NCBI RefSeq assembly: GCF_016495725.1
Contig: NZ_CP054705.1
Coordinates: 3,658,001-3,722,000, forward strand
Direction of reading: 5' to 3'
From: Salicibibacter cibarius
Lineage (GTDB): Bacteria; Bacillota; Bacilli; Bacillales; Marinococcaceae
DNA: 64,000 bases
Below the pieces are notes generated by a model, which ran no database searches, was not told the DNA's origin, and saw only the letters and a program-made list of their open reading frames with translations. Position numbers and translations under genes: made by a program. Numbering within the stretch: position 1 is the stretch's first letter; the number at the start of each line of letters is the position of its first letter. Below are positions 9,327 through 17,099 of the stretch, one piece after another.

Positions 9327-9440
9327 CGCAACAATGCTCCTTTTAGATGGCTTTGTTTGCTTTATAAAAATTGAGAGGCTACACTTAAATTAGGACAAAA
9401 TTTATCTTAAGACAATCCATTTTAAAAGAGGTGTACACTT

Positions 9441-9887
9441 ATGGAACTTAATGTTTACTTAGCCGGACAAATTCATGACGACTGGAGGGAAACGGTCAAA
9501 CAAAAAGCAGCGGAGAAAGATCTTCCCGTCCGTTTTTTTGAGCCGATGACCAACCATGACCGTTCCGACAATATTGGCGAAGAGATTCTCGGCGAGCAGC
9601 CGAATGCCATTTTTAAGGACGAAGCTGCTTCCGCGTTCAATAATTTGCGAACCAACGTGCTCATGCAAAAAGCCGATGTCGTACTCGCCTTATTCGGGGA
9701 CCAATACAAACAATGGAACGCGGCCATGGATGTGGGGACGGCGACTGCATTAAACAAACCGCTTATATTGGTTCGCCCTGAATCACTCCATCACCCATCC
9801 AAAGAAATGGCCAACCAAGCGCAAGTTGTCGTCAATGATCTCGACCAAGCGATCGAAGCAATTTCCTATATTTTTCAAAATGAGTAA
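9441..9887 (+). CDS. ytoQ: YtoQ family protein
   Basis: 148 residues with the YtoQ features: N-terminal VYLAGQIHDDWR, then EPMTNHDRSD, KADVVLALFGDQYKQWNAAMDVG and ALNKPLILVRPE. The fold resembles nucleoside deoxyribosyltransferase-like proteins (YAGQ...D..G strand-loop pattern), but the activity is not established. GAGGTG precedes the ATG. Divergent from the EIIC gene, convergent with ytoP, as in Bacillus where ytoQ and ytoP are neighbours. Confidence 0.85.
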   Translation: MELNVYLAGQIHDDWRETVKQKAAEKDLPVRFFEPMTNHDRSDNIGEEILGEQPNAIFKDEAASAFNNLRTNVLMQKADVVLALFGDQYKQWNAAMDVGTATALNKPLILVRPESLHHPSKEMANQAQVVVNDLDQAIEAISYIFQNE

Positions 9888-9904
9888 ACGCAAGGTGAAA
9901 AAGT

Positions 9905-9943
9905 TGCCAATCATTCTTTTGCGAAAAAGATGATTGGCATTTT
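9905..9943 (+). terminator. ytoQ terminator
   Basis: TGCCAATCATTCTTTT pairs almost perfectly with AAAAAGATGATTGGCA, followed by TTTT, 18 bp after the ytoQ stop. Confidence 0.85.
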
Positions 9944-9973
9944 AGTGCGACAAGTTGCTGATGGTGCCGTCGG

Positions 9974-10143
9974 TTCGGACAATATTGTATGGCTTTCCTG
10001 CAAAATTGTCCGAAGTGACCTCGGGTTCGGACAATTTCTGCCCACTATTCCGTAAAATAGTCCGAACGGACCGTTAGCTCGGACAAATTCCTTTTACTTC
10101 TAAGCAAAATTGTCCCAAGTAGACCTTGGCTTGGCACTCATCC
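9974..10143. repeat. 52-bp tandem hairpin array A
   Basis: TCGGAC recurs at 9975, 10027 and 10079, exactly 52 bp apart; a degenerate fourth copy starts at 10131 and reaches the ytoP stop. Between units AATTGTCCGAA (10004-10014) and TTCGGACAATT (10026-10036) form a perfect 11-bp stem with an 11-nt loop; the next junction forms a similar, slightly imperfect stem. Read on the minus strand the stems end in AATTTT, so they could act as serial weak terminators for ytoP. Lies between convergent ytoQ and ytoP. Confidence 0.85.
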
Positions 10144-11217
10144 TTAAGCCTGTGAATAAATACTCTCTACCGTGCCGCGATCGGTTTTACGCACAAGCGA
10201 TGTTATTAGTTCTTTTGCCGCAGCATAATCGTCCACATGCAAAATCGATGCGCCGGTATGAATATAACGGGCACAAACACCGACGACCGCGGAAGGCACC
10301 CCGTCCCCTGATGTATGAACCCTGCCCGCGTCCGTGCCTCCGGGAGAAACGAAATATTGATAAGGAATATCTCCGCTTTCGGCTGTGTCGAGCACAAAGT
10401 CGCGCATGCCTCGATGGGTGATCATCGTCCCATCATAAATGCGTAGCAGCGCCCCTTTTCCAATTTGTCCGAATTCCCCTTTTTGAACGGTCGTGTCGTT
10501 CGCCGGGCTCGCGTCCACGGCGAAGAAAATATCCGGCCGAATCATATTCGCCGCTGTTTGCGCCCCGCGCAAGCCCACTTCCTCTTGCACAGTGGCACCT
10601 GAATACAACGTATTCGGAAGCTCCTCGTTTTTCACTTCTTTGAGCAATTCAATCGATAGTCCGACACCATAACGATTGTCCCAAGCTTTTGCCATGATTT
10701 TTTTCTCATTCGCCATTGGCGTAAAAGAACAAACGGGCACAATCGGAGCTCCCGGGCGAACGCCGAGCCGTTCCGCATCCTCATGATCGTCGGCGCCGAT
10801 ATCAATGTACATTTTGTCCATCGCCATCGGTTTCTTCCGAACTTGTTCACTAAGAAGATGCGGTGGTGTCGAACCGATAACCCCGGGGATCGGACCATTA
10901 TCTGTCATCACCGTCACTTGCTGGGCAAGCAGCACTTGGCTCCACCAGCCCCCGAGCGGTTGAAATTTAATCAGCCCTTTTTTATTCACCGATGTCACCA
11001 TGAACCCGACCTCATCCATGTGCCCGGCGACCATCACTTTAGGATCTTCCGGTTGTCCTTTCTTGACACCGAAAACACTACCTAACTTATCTTGAACAAT
11101 TTCATCTGCATAGTTATCAAGCGCTTTTTTCACATAAGCCCGCACCTGATGTTCATGCCCGGGAGGCCCCGGCATCTCCGTCAACGTGCGGAACATATCT
11201 TTCGTTTGTTTGTCCAT
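10144..11217 (-). CDS. ytoP: M42 family metallo-aminopeptidase YtoP
   Basis: 357-residue cytosolic dinuclear-metal aminopeptidase of the M42 (glutamyl aminopeptidase/TET) family, probably trimming short peptides. Metal and catalytic motifs seen: AGHMDEVGF (His/Asp), [20 protein letters not shown] (catalytic Glu plus metal Glu), [11 protein letters not shown] and [11 protein letters not shown], with a C-terminal [12 protein letters not shown]. Full family length. A GGAGG-type site precedes the ATG. Convergent with ytoQ, divergent from ytzB. Confidence 0.93.
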   Translation of the reverse strand: MDKQTKDMFRTLTEMPGPPGHEHQVRAYVKKALDNYADEIVQDKLGSVFGVKKGQPEDPKVMVAGHMDEVGFMVTSVNKKGLIKFQPLGGWWSQVLLAQQVTVMTDNGPIPGVIGSTPPHLLSEQVRKKPMAMDKMYIDIGADDHEDAERLGVRPGAPIVPVCSFTPMANEKKIMAKAWDNRYGVGLSIELLKEVKNEELPNTLYSGATVQEEVGLRGAQTAANMIRPDIFFAVDASPANDTTVQKGEFGQIGKGALLRIYDGTMITHRGMRDFVLDTAESGDIPYQYFVSPGGTDAGRVHTSGDGVPSAVVGVCARYIHTGASILHVDDYAAAKELITSLVRKTDRGTVESIYSQA

Positions 11218-11349
11218 AGGTTTTCTCCTCCCAGCGAATACTTCGGATAAATACTACATTATCACTAACATAACAATTGGACAATTGATGCATATCCGCT
11301 ATACTGGAGGTAGCGATTTCGCAAGTTCATAAGGAACGGAGTGAATAAA

Positions 11350-11658
11350 ATGAAAGTCACAGATGTGCTCGTCGGAGCTGCCGTCGGATTCGCTGCAGGC
11401 TATGCAGTTAAAGAAGCCTGTGCGCAAAAAGACGTCTCCCCCGAGAAAGCACTCAAACAAGTAAAATCAAATGTACAGCCCCGCATCCCCGTGAACGGTT
11501 CTTGGATTCACATGAACCCGGAGCACTATGAAAAAAACCACATTGACTATGATGTTTATCGTGGCGGGATCTCCAGCAATGAAGACGGGCAAACGAAGCA
11601 AATGGATTTTGTGGTGGACGCGAAAACAGGCACAATTCTGGAATTGGACAAGCAGTGA
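11350..11658 (+). CDS. ytzB: PepSY-domain small protein (YtzB-like)
   Basis: About 102 residues. A Gly/Ala-rich N-terminal hydrophobic stretch (VLVGAAVGFAAGYAV) may anchor it to the membrane; the rest is a single PepSY domain ending MDFVVDAKTGTILELDK. PepSY domains are thought to inhibit peptidases or act as periplasmic/extracellular modulators. I prefer the ATG at 11350, with GGAG 8 nt upstream; a GTG at 11341 is a possible alternative. It lies next to the M42 peptidase gene ytoP, divergently, as in Bacillus. Confidence 0.7.
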   Translation: MKVTDVLVGAAVGFAAGYAVKEACAQKDVSPEKALKQVKSNVQPRIPVNGSWIHMNPEHYEKNHIDYDVYRGGISSNEDGQTKQMDFVVDAKTGTILELDKQ

Positions 11659-11664
11659 ATGAAA

Positions 11665-11697
11665 AAAGACGGGTCGCCTCGCGATCCGTCTTCTTTT
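11665..11697 (+). terminator. ytzB terminator
   Basis: AAGACGGGTCGC and GCGATCCGTCTT flank a 3-nt loop and are followed by CTTTT, just after the stop codon. Confidence 0.85.
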
Positions 11698-11800
11698 GCC
11701 CAAAATTATGAGGTGTGAAGGGACAGGTTGGTGCAACGTTCAGAAGTTATTTGTCGGTATAATTTTCGGTAATGGCTACTGGATCCTGCGACGTTCGATG

Positions 11801-12190
11801 CTTCCGGGCTCCATGACTCGGGCATGGTGACCGGAATCGACGACGTTCGGCACTTTCGGGCTTCATGACTCGCTCATGGCGACCCAAATCGGCGACGCCA
11901 CGCTCTTTCGGGTTCCATAACTCGCTCATGGCGACCCAAATCGACGACGTCACGCTCTTTCGAGCTTCATGACTCGCTCATGGCGACCCAAATCGGCGAC
12001 GCTCAGCTCTTTCGGGTTCCATAACTCGCTCATGGCGACCCAAATCAACGACGTTCAGCTCTTTCGAGCTTCATGACTCGCTCATGGCGACCCAAATCGA
12101 CGACGTCACGCTCTTTCGGGCTTCATCACTCGCCCATGGCGACCGAACCGCCCATCCAAACCGGATTCCAGTCGCCATAAACCTCAACCT
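11801..12190. repeat. 52-bp tandem array B (seven clear units)
   Basis: The CTTTCG/CTTCCG marker recurs at 11801, 11853, 11905, 11957, 12009, 12061 and 12113, every interval exactly 52 bp; a weak eighth unit runs into the trmB stop. Each unit holds CATGACTCGCTCATGGCG or a close variant, an interrupted palindrome, plus CGACG spacer words. Central units are nearly identical, outer ones degenerate. Lies between convergent ytzB and trmB. No start codon with a ribosome-binding site or coding pattern is convincing inside it. Confidence 0.92.
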
Positions 12191-12193
12191 ACC

Positions 12194-12817
12194 CTACCCC
12201 GGGAGATAAGCCTCAACCCGAAAAATCCGCTGCTGTCGTTTCGCAAACTTTTCCTCATATTCCGTGCGAACATTCTCCTCCGGTTCATGGGCATGAAGGT
12301 CGAGGGTTAAATTATTAAAGTGATAGCCACTCCGGGAAAACTGTTCCAATGAGTAAGTGAAAAAATCTTCATTGTCCGTTTTCAGGTGGATGTCTCCGCG
12401 CGAGGACAAGACCTCTTTATACGTGTTTAAAAAAGCCGGATACGTTAGCCGCCGTTTTTCATGGCGATTTTTCGGCCACGGATCGGTGAAGTTTAAATAA
12501 ATACGGTCAACTTCTCCATCCGCAAAATAATCATGTATATCAGCGACATTGCCATGTATGAAACACACATTATTCTGCTGTTCCATTCGTTCGACTGCAA
12601 AAGAGAGCACACTTTCCATTTTTTCCATGCCAATAAATGAAATGGTCGGGTATTTTTCAGCCATCAGCGCCAAAAAGCGCCCCTTGCCTGTCCCTAACTC
12701 AACATGAAGCGGTTCATCCACGGTCCATTGGCCGCGCAGTTGTTCCGGTTTTTGCGGCACAATTCCCGGACGCTCACGAAGCACCTCAAGTGCACCCGGC
12801 CGCCTTCTCAATCTCAT
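12194..12817 (-). CDS. trmB: tRNA (guanine-N7)-methyltransferase
   Basis: SAM-dependent enzyme forming m7G46 in tRNA variable loops. Seen: RRRPGALEVL near the N-terminus, SAM-binding LHVELGTGKGRFLALMA, the family hallmark NFTDPWPKNRHEKRRLTYP, and HLKTDNEDFFTYS. 207 residues. The ATG at 12815-12817 is chosen: GGAGG lies 7 nt before it and it begins one base after the ytmP stop, so the two genes are translationally coupled. The longer frame upstream of this ATG overlaps ytmP. Confidence 0.95.
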   Translation of the reverse strand: MRLRRRPGALEVLRERPGIVPQKPEQLRGQWTVDEPLHVELGTGKGRFLALMAEKYPTISFIGMEKMESVLSFAVERMEQQNNVCFIHGNVADIHDYFADGEVDRIYLNFTDPWPKNRHEKRRLTYPAFLNTYKEVLSSRGDIHLKTDNEDFFTYSLEQFSRSGYHFNNLTLDLHAHEPEENVRTEYEEKFAKRQQRIFRVEAYLPG

Positions 12818-12818
12818 T

Positions 12819-13673
12819 TTAATCCTCCAAACGCGTGATACGCCGGTCATCATCTTCCACTAAAACATTTAAATAACGGAGCCACACTTGCACATACCCG
12901 CTATCTTCATAGATGCCTTTACTTAACATCCATTCAAGGGTGTGCCAGACGATATACCAATGCATTCTTTCCAGAAGTTGATCATTCAGATCAAGCTCGT
13001 AAGCGTCCAACCATTCATGCCATTCTTTTTTCGGCACATACCAATGAAGAAGAATGCTTAAATCCAACGCCGGATCTGCAACGGAAGCCCCGTCCCAATC
13101 CACGAGAAATAGCCCTTCTTCTTCATCCATGATCCAATTGTTATGGTTCATATCACAATGGCACACGACAAAATTATCGTAGTAAACGGTTGATTTCCTC
13201 GCTTTTAAAAACTCAAATGCCTTAAATATGATGGGTGATTGTTGGTCTGCAGGGAGCGAATATGTACAAAGCCTTTGTAATAGCACCTCCGGAGTCATCA
13301 CTTTCGCTTCAATGCGTTTTAACATATCAAGCAGTTCCGTCGACCGGTGAATCCGCCCTAAAAGTGCCGCTACCTCCGGCTGTTTCATCTCCATCGGTTT
13401 TAGCTTTCGCCCGTTCACCCACCTTTGGGCAGTAATCACATCTCCATTGGCGATCCGTTTCGTCCATAGCAGTTTCGGAACGATTCCCTCTGCGGAAAGC
13501 ACAGCTAAAAAAGGGGAAGAATTGCATTTCAGAAACAGCTTTCGCTCGCCATCTTTGGCCGAAAAGGCTTCTCCGGTGGAGCCGCCCGCTGTTTCCAATT
13601 CCCAATCTCTTCCCAAAAGGTTCTCTAGCCATTTTTTTCGTTTGTCCTTTTTGTGAGCATCCAAAAATTCCAT
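12819..13673 (-). CDS. ytmP: Aminoglycoside phosphotransferase-fold kinase YtmP
   Basis: 284-residue choline/aminoglycoside-kinase fold. Seen: GGSTGEAF P-loop-like motif, the catalytic Brenner motif CHCDMNHNNWI and the metal-binding FLVDWDGASVADPALDLS. Probably phosphorylates a small molecule; substrate unknown. I start at ATG 13673 because it yields the usual N-terminus, although the AAAGGA site is about 12 nt away; an in-frame TTG at 13718 would add 15 residues. Directly coupled to trmB, the conserved Bacillus pairing. Confidence 0.85.
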   Translation of the reverse strand: MEFLDAHKKDKRKKWLENLLGRDWELETAGGSTGEAFSAKDGERKLFLKCNSSPFLAVLSAEGIVPKLLWTKRIANGDVITAQRWVNGRKLKPMEMKQPEVAALLGRIHRSTELLDMLKRIEAKVMTPEVLLQRLCTYSLPADQQSPIIFKAFEFLKARKSTVYYDNFVVCHCDMNHNNWIMDEEEGLFLVDWDGASVADPALDLSILLHWYVPKKEWHEWLDAYELDLNDQLLERMHWYIVWHTLEWMLSKGIYEDSGYVQVWLRYLNVLVEDDDRRITRLED

Positions 13674-13744
13674 GGGGGATAGATATCCTTTATCATATTT
13701 GAGCGATCCACAAATCAACTCATGAACGAATAGCAGTCAGTTCA

Positions 13745-13786
13745 ATAAAAATTAGGTGCACCTATACGCTAGACACATGTGCACCC
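13745..13786 (-). terminator. Terminator of the NERD-protein gene
   Basis: GGTGCAC (13755-13761) and GTGCACC (13779-13785) pair; on the minus strand the stem is followed by TAATTTTTATTG. It is about 90 bp past the stop of the upstream NERD gene. Confidence 0.65.
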
Positions 13787-13872
13787 AATAGCAGAATCAT
13801 ACTCACGTCTCTCTTAATCTTGGTATATCATAGCAGACGACCCATAGACCGTCAATGCGATACATATGTGCG

Positions 13873-14820
13873 TTATTGGCCGTCCCTTGCGCTTGCTCCA
13901 AAAGCTTTTTCCGACCTCAAAAAACTTCGTGTTTTGCCCATGCCGAGCAATGCCTCTGCGGCATGAAACTGTTCTTTTTTCATGGGAGATACGTGTTTGC
14001 TGATTTTGTCCATCCACTGTTTATAGTGCCGATGATCAACCATGTCAACGTTTCCGGCAAATTCTATGTCATCTACAAGGGCATCAGGCAAAAGCACTGC
14101 TTTTTTAACCGCGAAGTCAACGGTATTATGCTGAAAAATAGAACGAACAACATCTTCCATTCTTTTCACGGACAATAATGGATTTAAACGCTTATATTCT
14201 GCTTTCAACCGGAATTCCCGCCAGAACCGACGCGAGCTCATTTCAAATAACGTATTTGCCGGAGCTTCCACGTATGTCACACAATAAAGTTCCGAAGGAG
14301 AGAGCAGAAGCACATCCAATTGAATATCCGCTTGCTGTATTTTGAAAATAGGATAATAAAAGATCATGTAATTATCCGGGAGCAACCGCAAGATCTCCCG
14401 TAAACGGCTATCGTAACGATATTTGCTATCGACCACAGACACTTCCGAGGATGAGGTAGAGGCCCATCGCAGCTGGGATTGAAGCAATTCATAATAAAAA
14501 AAATCATGTAACGACGCACGGCTTTTCCCGATGAGATGCTCGTATTCAGCGTCAAGACCGGTGTTTGTTTTGACAGGCTCCTTCGACTGCTTCTTATGGA
14601 TACCGCCCAATTTTCGCATAGCTTGTTGCAAAACGGTGTTATTTTCCTCCGCAAACCAATCTTCTTCACCGATTGGACCGAGCCGTTGATTGGCTTTCGC
14701 CCATAAGCGGTGCAGCCGTTTCCATCGTTCGCGTTTTAAACGGATAAACTGACTCGGATATTGGTGAATATCGCCTTCGTATCGGGATATATAATCTTCC
14801 AGTTTTACAAGATGGGCCAT
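13873..14820 (-). CDS. NERD-domain protein (ytlQ position)
   Basis: 315 residues. The N-terminal ~100 residues are helical and basic (YPSQFIRLKRERWKRL). The centre (FYYPIFKIQQADIQLDVLLLSPSELYCV split over two strands, then YVEAPANTLFE and SRRFWRE) has the spacing of a NERD domain, a nuclease-related fold with the D/QxDxLLLSP core; the C-terminus is helical. Nuclease activity is not shown. ATG 14818-14820 (MAHLVKLEDYI) follows a GAGGAGAGGGTGGGG purine tract. Lies between thpR and ytmP in the same direction, the place of ytlQ in Bacillus. Confidence 0.6.
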   Translation of the reverse strand: MAHLVKLEDYISRYEGDIHQYPSQFIRLKRERWKRLHRLWAKANQRLGPIGEEDWFAEENNTVLQQAMRKLGGIHKKQSKEPVKTNTGLDAEYEHLIGKSRASLHDFFYYELLQSQLRWASTSSSEVSVVDSKYRYDSRLREILRLLPDNYMIFYYPIFKIQQADIQLDVLLLSPSELYCVTYVEAPANTLFEMSSRRFWREFRLKAEYKRLNPLLSVKRMEDVVRSIFQHNTVDFAVKKAVLLPDALVDDIEFAGNVDMVDHRHYKQWMDKISKHVSPMKKEQFHAAEALLGMGKTRSFLRSEKAFGASARDGQ

Positions 14821-14863
14821 ACACCCCACCCTCTCCTCATTCTTTTTTATCATCAGGCTCTCG

Positions 14864-15436
14864 CTAACATGTGCCGTTTAATGGGAACCTGGCCTTTAAA
14901 TGATACCGCGGCAACTGACCCAACCGCACAGCATATAATCCGACTTCTTCTAATCGCCACTGTTCGTCCTTCCAATGTTTCGTTTCATCCATGATTTTTT
15001 GCATCGGAAATGGTTCTTCATGTTTGCCGCGTTTCGCAATTGTAATATGTGGACGAAACGGTCGTTTCTCCTTATTAAAACCTGCCTCAACACACCCTTT
15101 CGTCACTGCGGAATGAAGGTCAAGCAACAGCCCGGTTCTCTTGACGTCGGCGAATAACACACGCGGGCGTTCCTTCTTACCGAAAAAACCGGCCTGATTT
15201 AATTGTACATCGAAAGCTGGGATTTGGTGCACCAACGACGGCAAGTTTTCATATAAAATTTCCAGTTGCTCATCAGCAGCTTCCCCAAGAAAAAAGAGTG
15301 TAATGTGATAGTCGCGGATGTCGGTAATAGATGTGAACGATTGCAATTCATTTAACTTGGTCAGCTCGTGGATGCGTCGTTGTACATGCACCGGTACGGG
15401 AAGCGCCAAAAAATAATGCGAGCATTCACCTTCCAT
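14864..15436 (-). CDS. thpR: RNA 2',3'-cyclic phosphodiesterase (2H family)
   Basis: 190-residue 2H phosphoesterase of the LigT/ThpR family, acting on RNA 2',3'-cyclic ends. The two signature HxT motifs are present: HITLFFLG at about residue 44 and HITIAKRG at about 130. GGAGG lies 8 nt before the ATG at 15434-15436; an ATG five codons upstream overlaps that site. In Bacillus the counterpart is ytlP. 43 bp separate it from the NERD gene downstream. Confidence 0.9.
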   Translation of the reverse strand: MEGECSHYFLALPVPVHVQRRIHELTKLNELQSFTSITDIRDYHITLFFLGEAADEQLEILYENLPSLVHQIPAFDVQLNQAGFFGKKERPRVLFADVKRTGLLLDLHSAVTKGCVEAGFNKEKRPFRPHITIAKRGKHEEPFPMQKIMDETKHWKDEQWRLEEVGLYAVRLGQLPRYHLKARFPLNGTC

Positions 15437-15521
15437 CTTGTATACCTCCATATGTTATAGTATTATCATAACGTATATTTGCGAAATTTAACATGGCATA
15501 ACTGAATTGGAGATGAACACG

Positions 15522-16451
15522 TTGTCTGTTTATACAAATGTCTCAGCGCTCGTCGGCGACACACCTTTGGTGCGTTTAAATCAAATACCGGATCGCCGGG
15601 GGGCAGACGTTTACCTAAAACTGGAATTCCAAAATCCGAGCGGAAGTGTTAAAGATAGGGCTGCGCGCGAAATGATTGTGCAGGCAGAGGAAAGCGGCAA
15701 GTTGAATGACGATTCAACCATTATTGAGCCGACATCCGGCAATACAGGCATTGGACTCGCGATGAATGCCGCCGCTAAAGGATATGCTTGCATTTTGACA
15801 ATGCCTGATACGATGTCGCTTGAGCGCATCAATATTCTTAAAGCCTACGGCGCTAAAGTTGTCTTAACGCCCGGTGACAAAAAGATGCCGGGAGCGATTG
15901 AGAAAGCCCATGAATTGGCCAACGAAATCCCAAACAGTTTTATCCCGATGCAATTCGAAAATGAAGCAAACCCTGATGCCCATCGGACATCTACAGCGCT
16001 GGAAATTAAAGAAGCCATGGACACGATCGGCCGTCCGTTAAAAGGATTTGTAGCTGCATCAGGAACCGGAGGTACAATCACCGGAACAGGGGAGACGTTG
16101 CGATCCTATTATTCGGATCTCACCATACACGTTGTCGAACCAAAAGGTTCCCCCGTACTGTCCGGCGGAAAACCGGGACCGCATAAACTTGTCGGCACTT
16201 CTCCGGGATTCGTGCCGCCGATCTTAAATGAGAAAGTCTATGACCGAATCGATGCAATCAACGATGAACATGCCTACGAAACCGTCCATGCCCTCGCCCG
16301 TAAGGAAGGCATCCTCGTAGGACCGTCGTCAGGCGCGGCTTGCTTTGCAGCGCTTGAACTCGCCAAACAATTCCAACCCGGGGAAATTGTCGTAGCTATC
16401 GCCTGCGACACCGGTGAGCGGTATTTATCCACAGATTTGTTTGAGCAGTAG
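15522..16451 (+). CDS. ytkP: PLP-dependent cysteine synthase paralogue
   Basis: Fold-type II PLP enzyme of the cysteine synthase/cystathionine beta-synthase family, converting O-acetylserine and sulfide to cysteine or a related beta-replacement. Seen: PLP lysine in NPSGSVKDRAA, PTSGNTGIGLA substrate loop, GTGGTITGTG phosphate-binding loop, and GPSSGAA near the C-terminus. The TTG at 15522 is preferred: GGAG lies 9 nt upstream, whereas the ATG at 15513 abuts it. That gives about 309 residues, the family norm. Divergent from thpR, as ytkP is in Bacillus. Confidence 0.88.
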   Translation: MSVYTNVSALVGDTPLVRLNQIPDRRGADVYLKLEFQNPSGSVKDRAAREMIVQAEESGKLNDDSTIIEPTSGNTGIGLAMNAAAKGYACILTMPDTMSLERINILKAYGAKVVLTPGDKKMPGAIEKAHELANEIPNSFIPMQFENEANPDAHRTSTALEIKEAMDTIGRPLKGFVAASGTGGTITGTGETLRSYYSDLTIHVVEPKGSPVLSGGKPGPHKLVGTSPGFVPPILNEKVYDRIDAINDEHAYETVHALARKEGILVGPSSGAACFAALELAKQFQPGEIVVAIACDTGERYLSTDLFEQ

Positions 16452-16501
16452 AGCCTCGCCTCCTAGCGCAAATTTTCACACACTTCTCCTTTACGGTGCT
16501 T

Positions 16502-16558
16502 TTCCTTCTGTTGTACAATAGAAGGAATATAGGGAAGCGGCACGCGTACACCGTGCCG
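16502..16558. promoter_or_regulatory. Two dyads upstream of ytzE
   Basis: TTCCTTCT (16502-16509) with AGAAGGAA (16520-16527 region), and CGGCACG (16538-16544) with CGTGCCG (16552-16558), lie between ytkP and ytzE. They may be a terminator of ytkP without a strong T run, or an operator or leader structure for the downstream regulator. Function unassigned. Confidence 0.35.
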
Positions 16559-16617
16559 GTCCAAAGATAGACAGAGGGCATGTTTCCTATTCCAACACTA
16601 CCTGAGGAAGTGGTCAC

Positions 16618-16839
16618 TTGCAATCTTCAACCGATCGCATGCTCACCCGCATTAAGTCGATTTACTTGTTTATGAGTAAAGAAGGAAGAACGGTGACAAC
16701 GCAAGAACTGGTTGATGAATTCGGCACTACTCAACGTACGATCCAGCGTGACCTAAACGTGCTGGAGTATAACAATCTCGTCCATAGCCCAAGCCGCGGC
16801 AAATGGATTGCAAAACGAAAAAAAACACAGGCATCATAA
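16618..16839 (+). CDS. ytzE: DeoR-type helix-turn-helix protein YtzE
   Basis: 73 residues, a lone DeoR N-terminal winged helix with no ligand domain. TTQELVDEFGTTQRTIQRDLNVLEYNNLV is split here as recognition helix TQRTIQRDLNVL plus wing SPSRGKW. It closely matches Bacillus YtzE over the full length. Being a bare DNA-binding domain, it may act as a constitutive or accessory regulator. Start is TTG at 16618, with GAGGAAG at proper spacing. Downstream is a divergent BCCT transporter behind a terminator. Confidence 0.85.
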   Translation: MQSSTDRMLTRIKSIYLFMSKEGRTVTTQELVDEFGTTQRTIQRDLNVLEYNNLVHSPSRGKWIAKRKKTQAS

Positions 16840-16851
16840 TCCGGACGACAG

Positions 16852-16972
16852 AAATCAGAAGCCAAGCGTCGCTTTCGGCTTCCTTCATCTGATTTCCGGA
16901 AAGGCGTCCGATGTCTGACATCCGAAATTACAGGACAGTTCACCAGCCGTTTGTGCGGCTGGATTTTTTTGC
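16852..16972 (+). terminator. Stacked hairpins and terminator after ytzE
   Basis: First, GAAATCAGA/TCTGATTTCC encloses a second stem AGAAGCC/GGCTTCC. Next is a near-perfect palindrome TCCGATGTCTGACATCCGA at 16906-16924, and then CCAGCCG/CGGCTGG followed by seven T (16943-16970), a clear intrinsic terminator. The palindrome could be an operator for the BCCT gene. Confidence 0.7.
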
Positions 16973-17099
16973 ACTTAAGGTCTTGCCCTAATGGACAATT
17001 GTGAAATATTGTTACAGAAGGCGGTTTAAAGCGAAAATCATCAGGGTAACCCCTTCATTACACGGGATATCTTCAAGTAATGGAGGTTTCAAAAAAGAT

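Noticed and set aside
11801-12164. CRISPR array
   Set aside because: Tandem units touch each other with no distinct spacers and no cas genes are present; all of the six arrays are tandem repeats.
11747-12190. Short frames inside array B
   Set aside because: They come from the 52-bp repeat. A 52-bp unit is not a multiple of three, and no ribosome-binding site fits.
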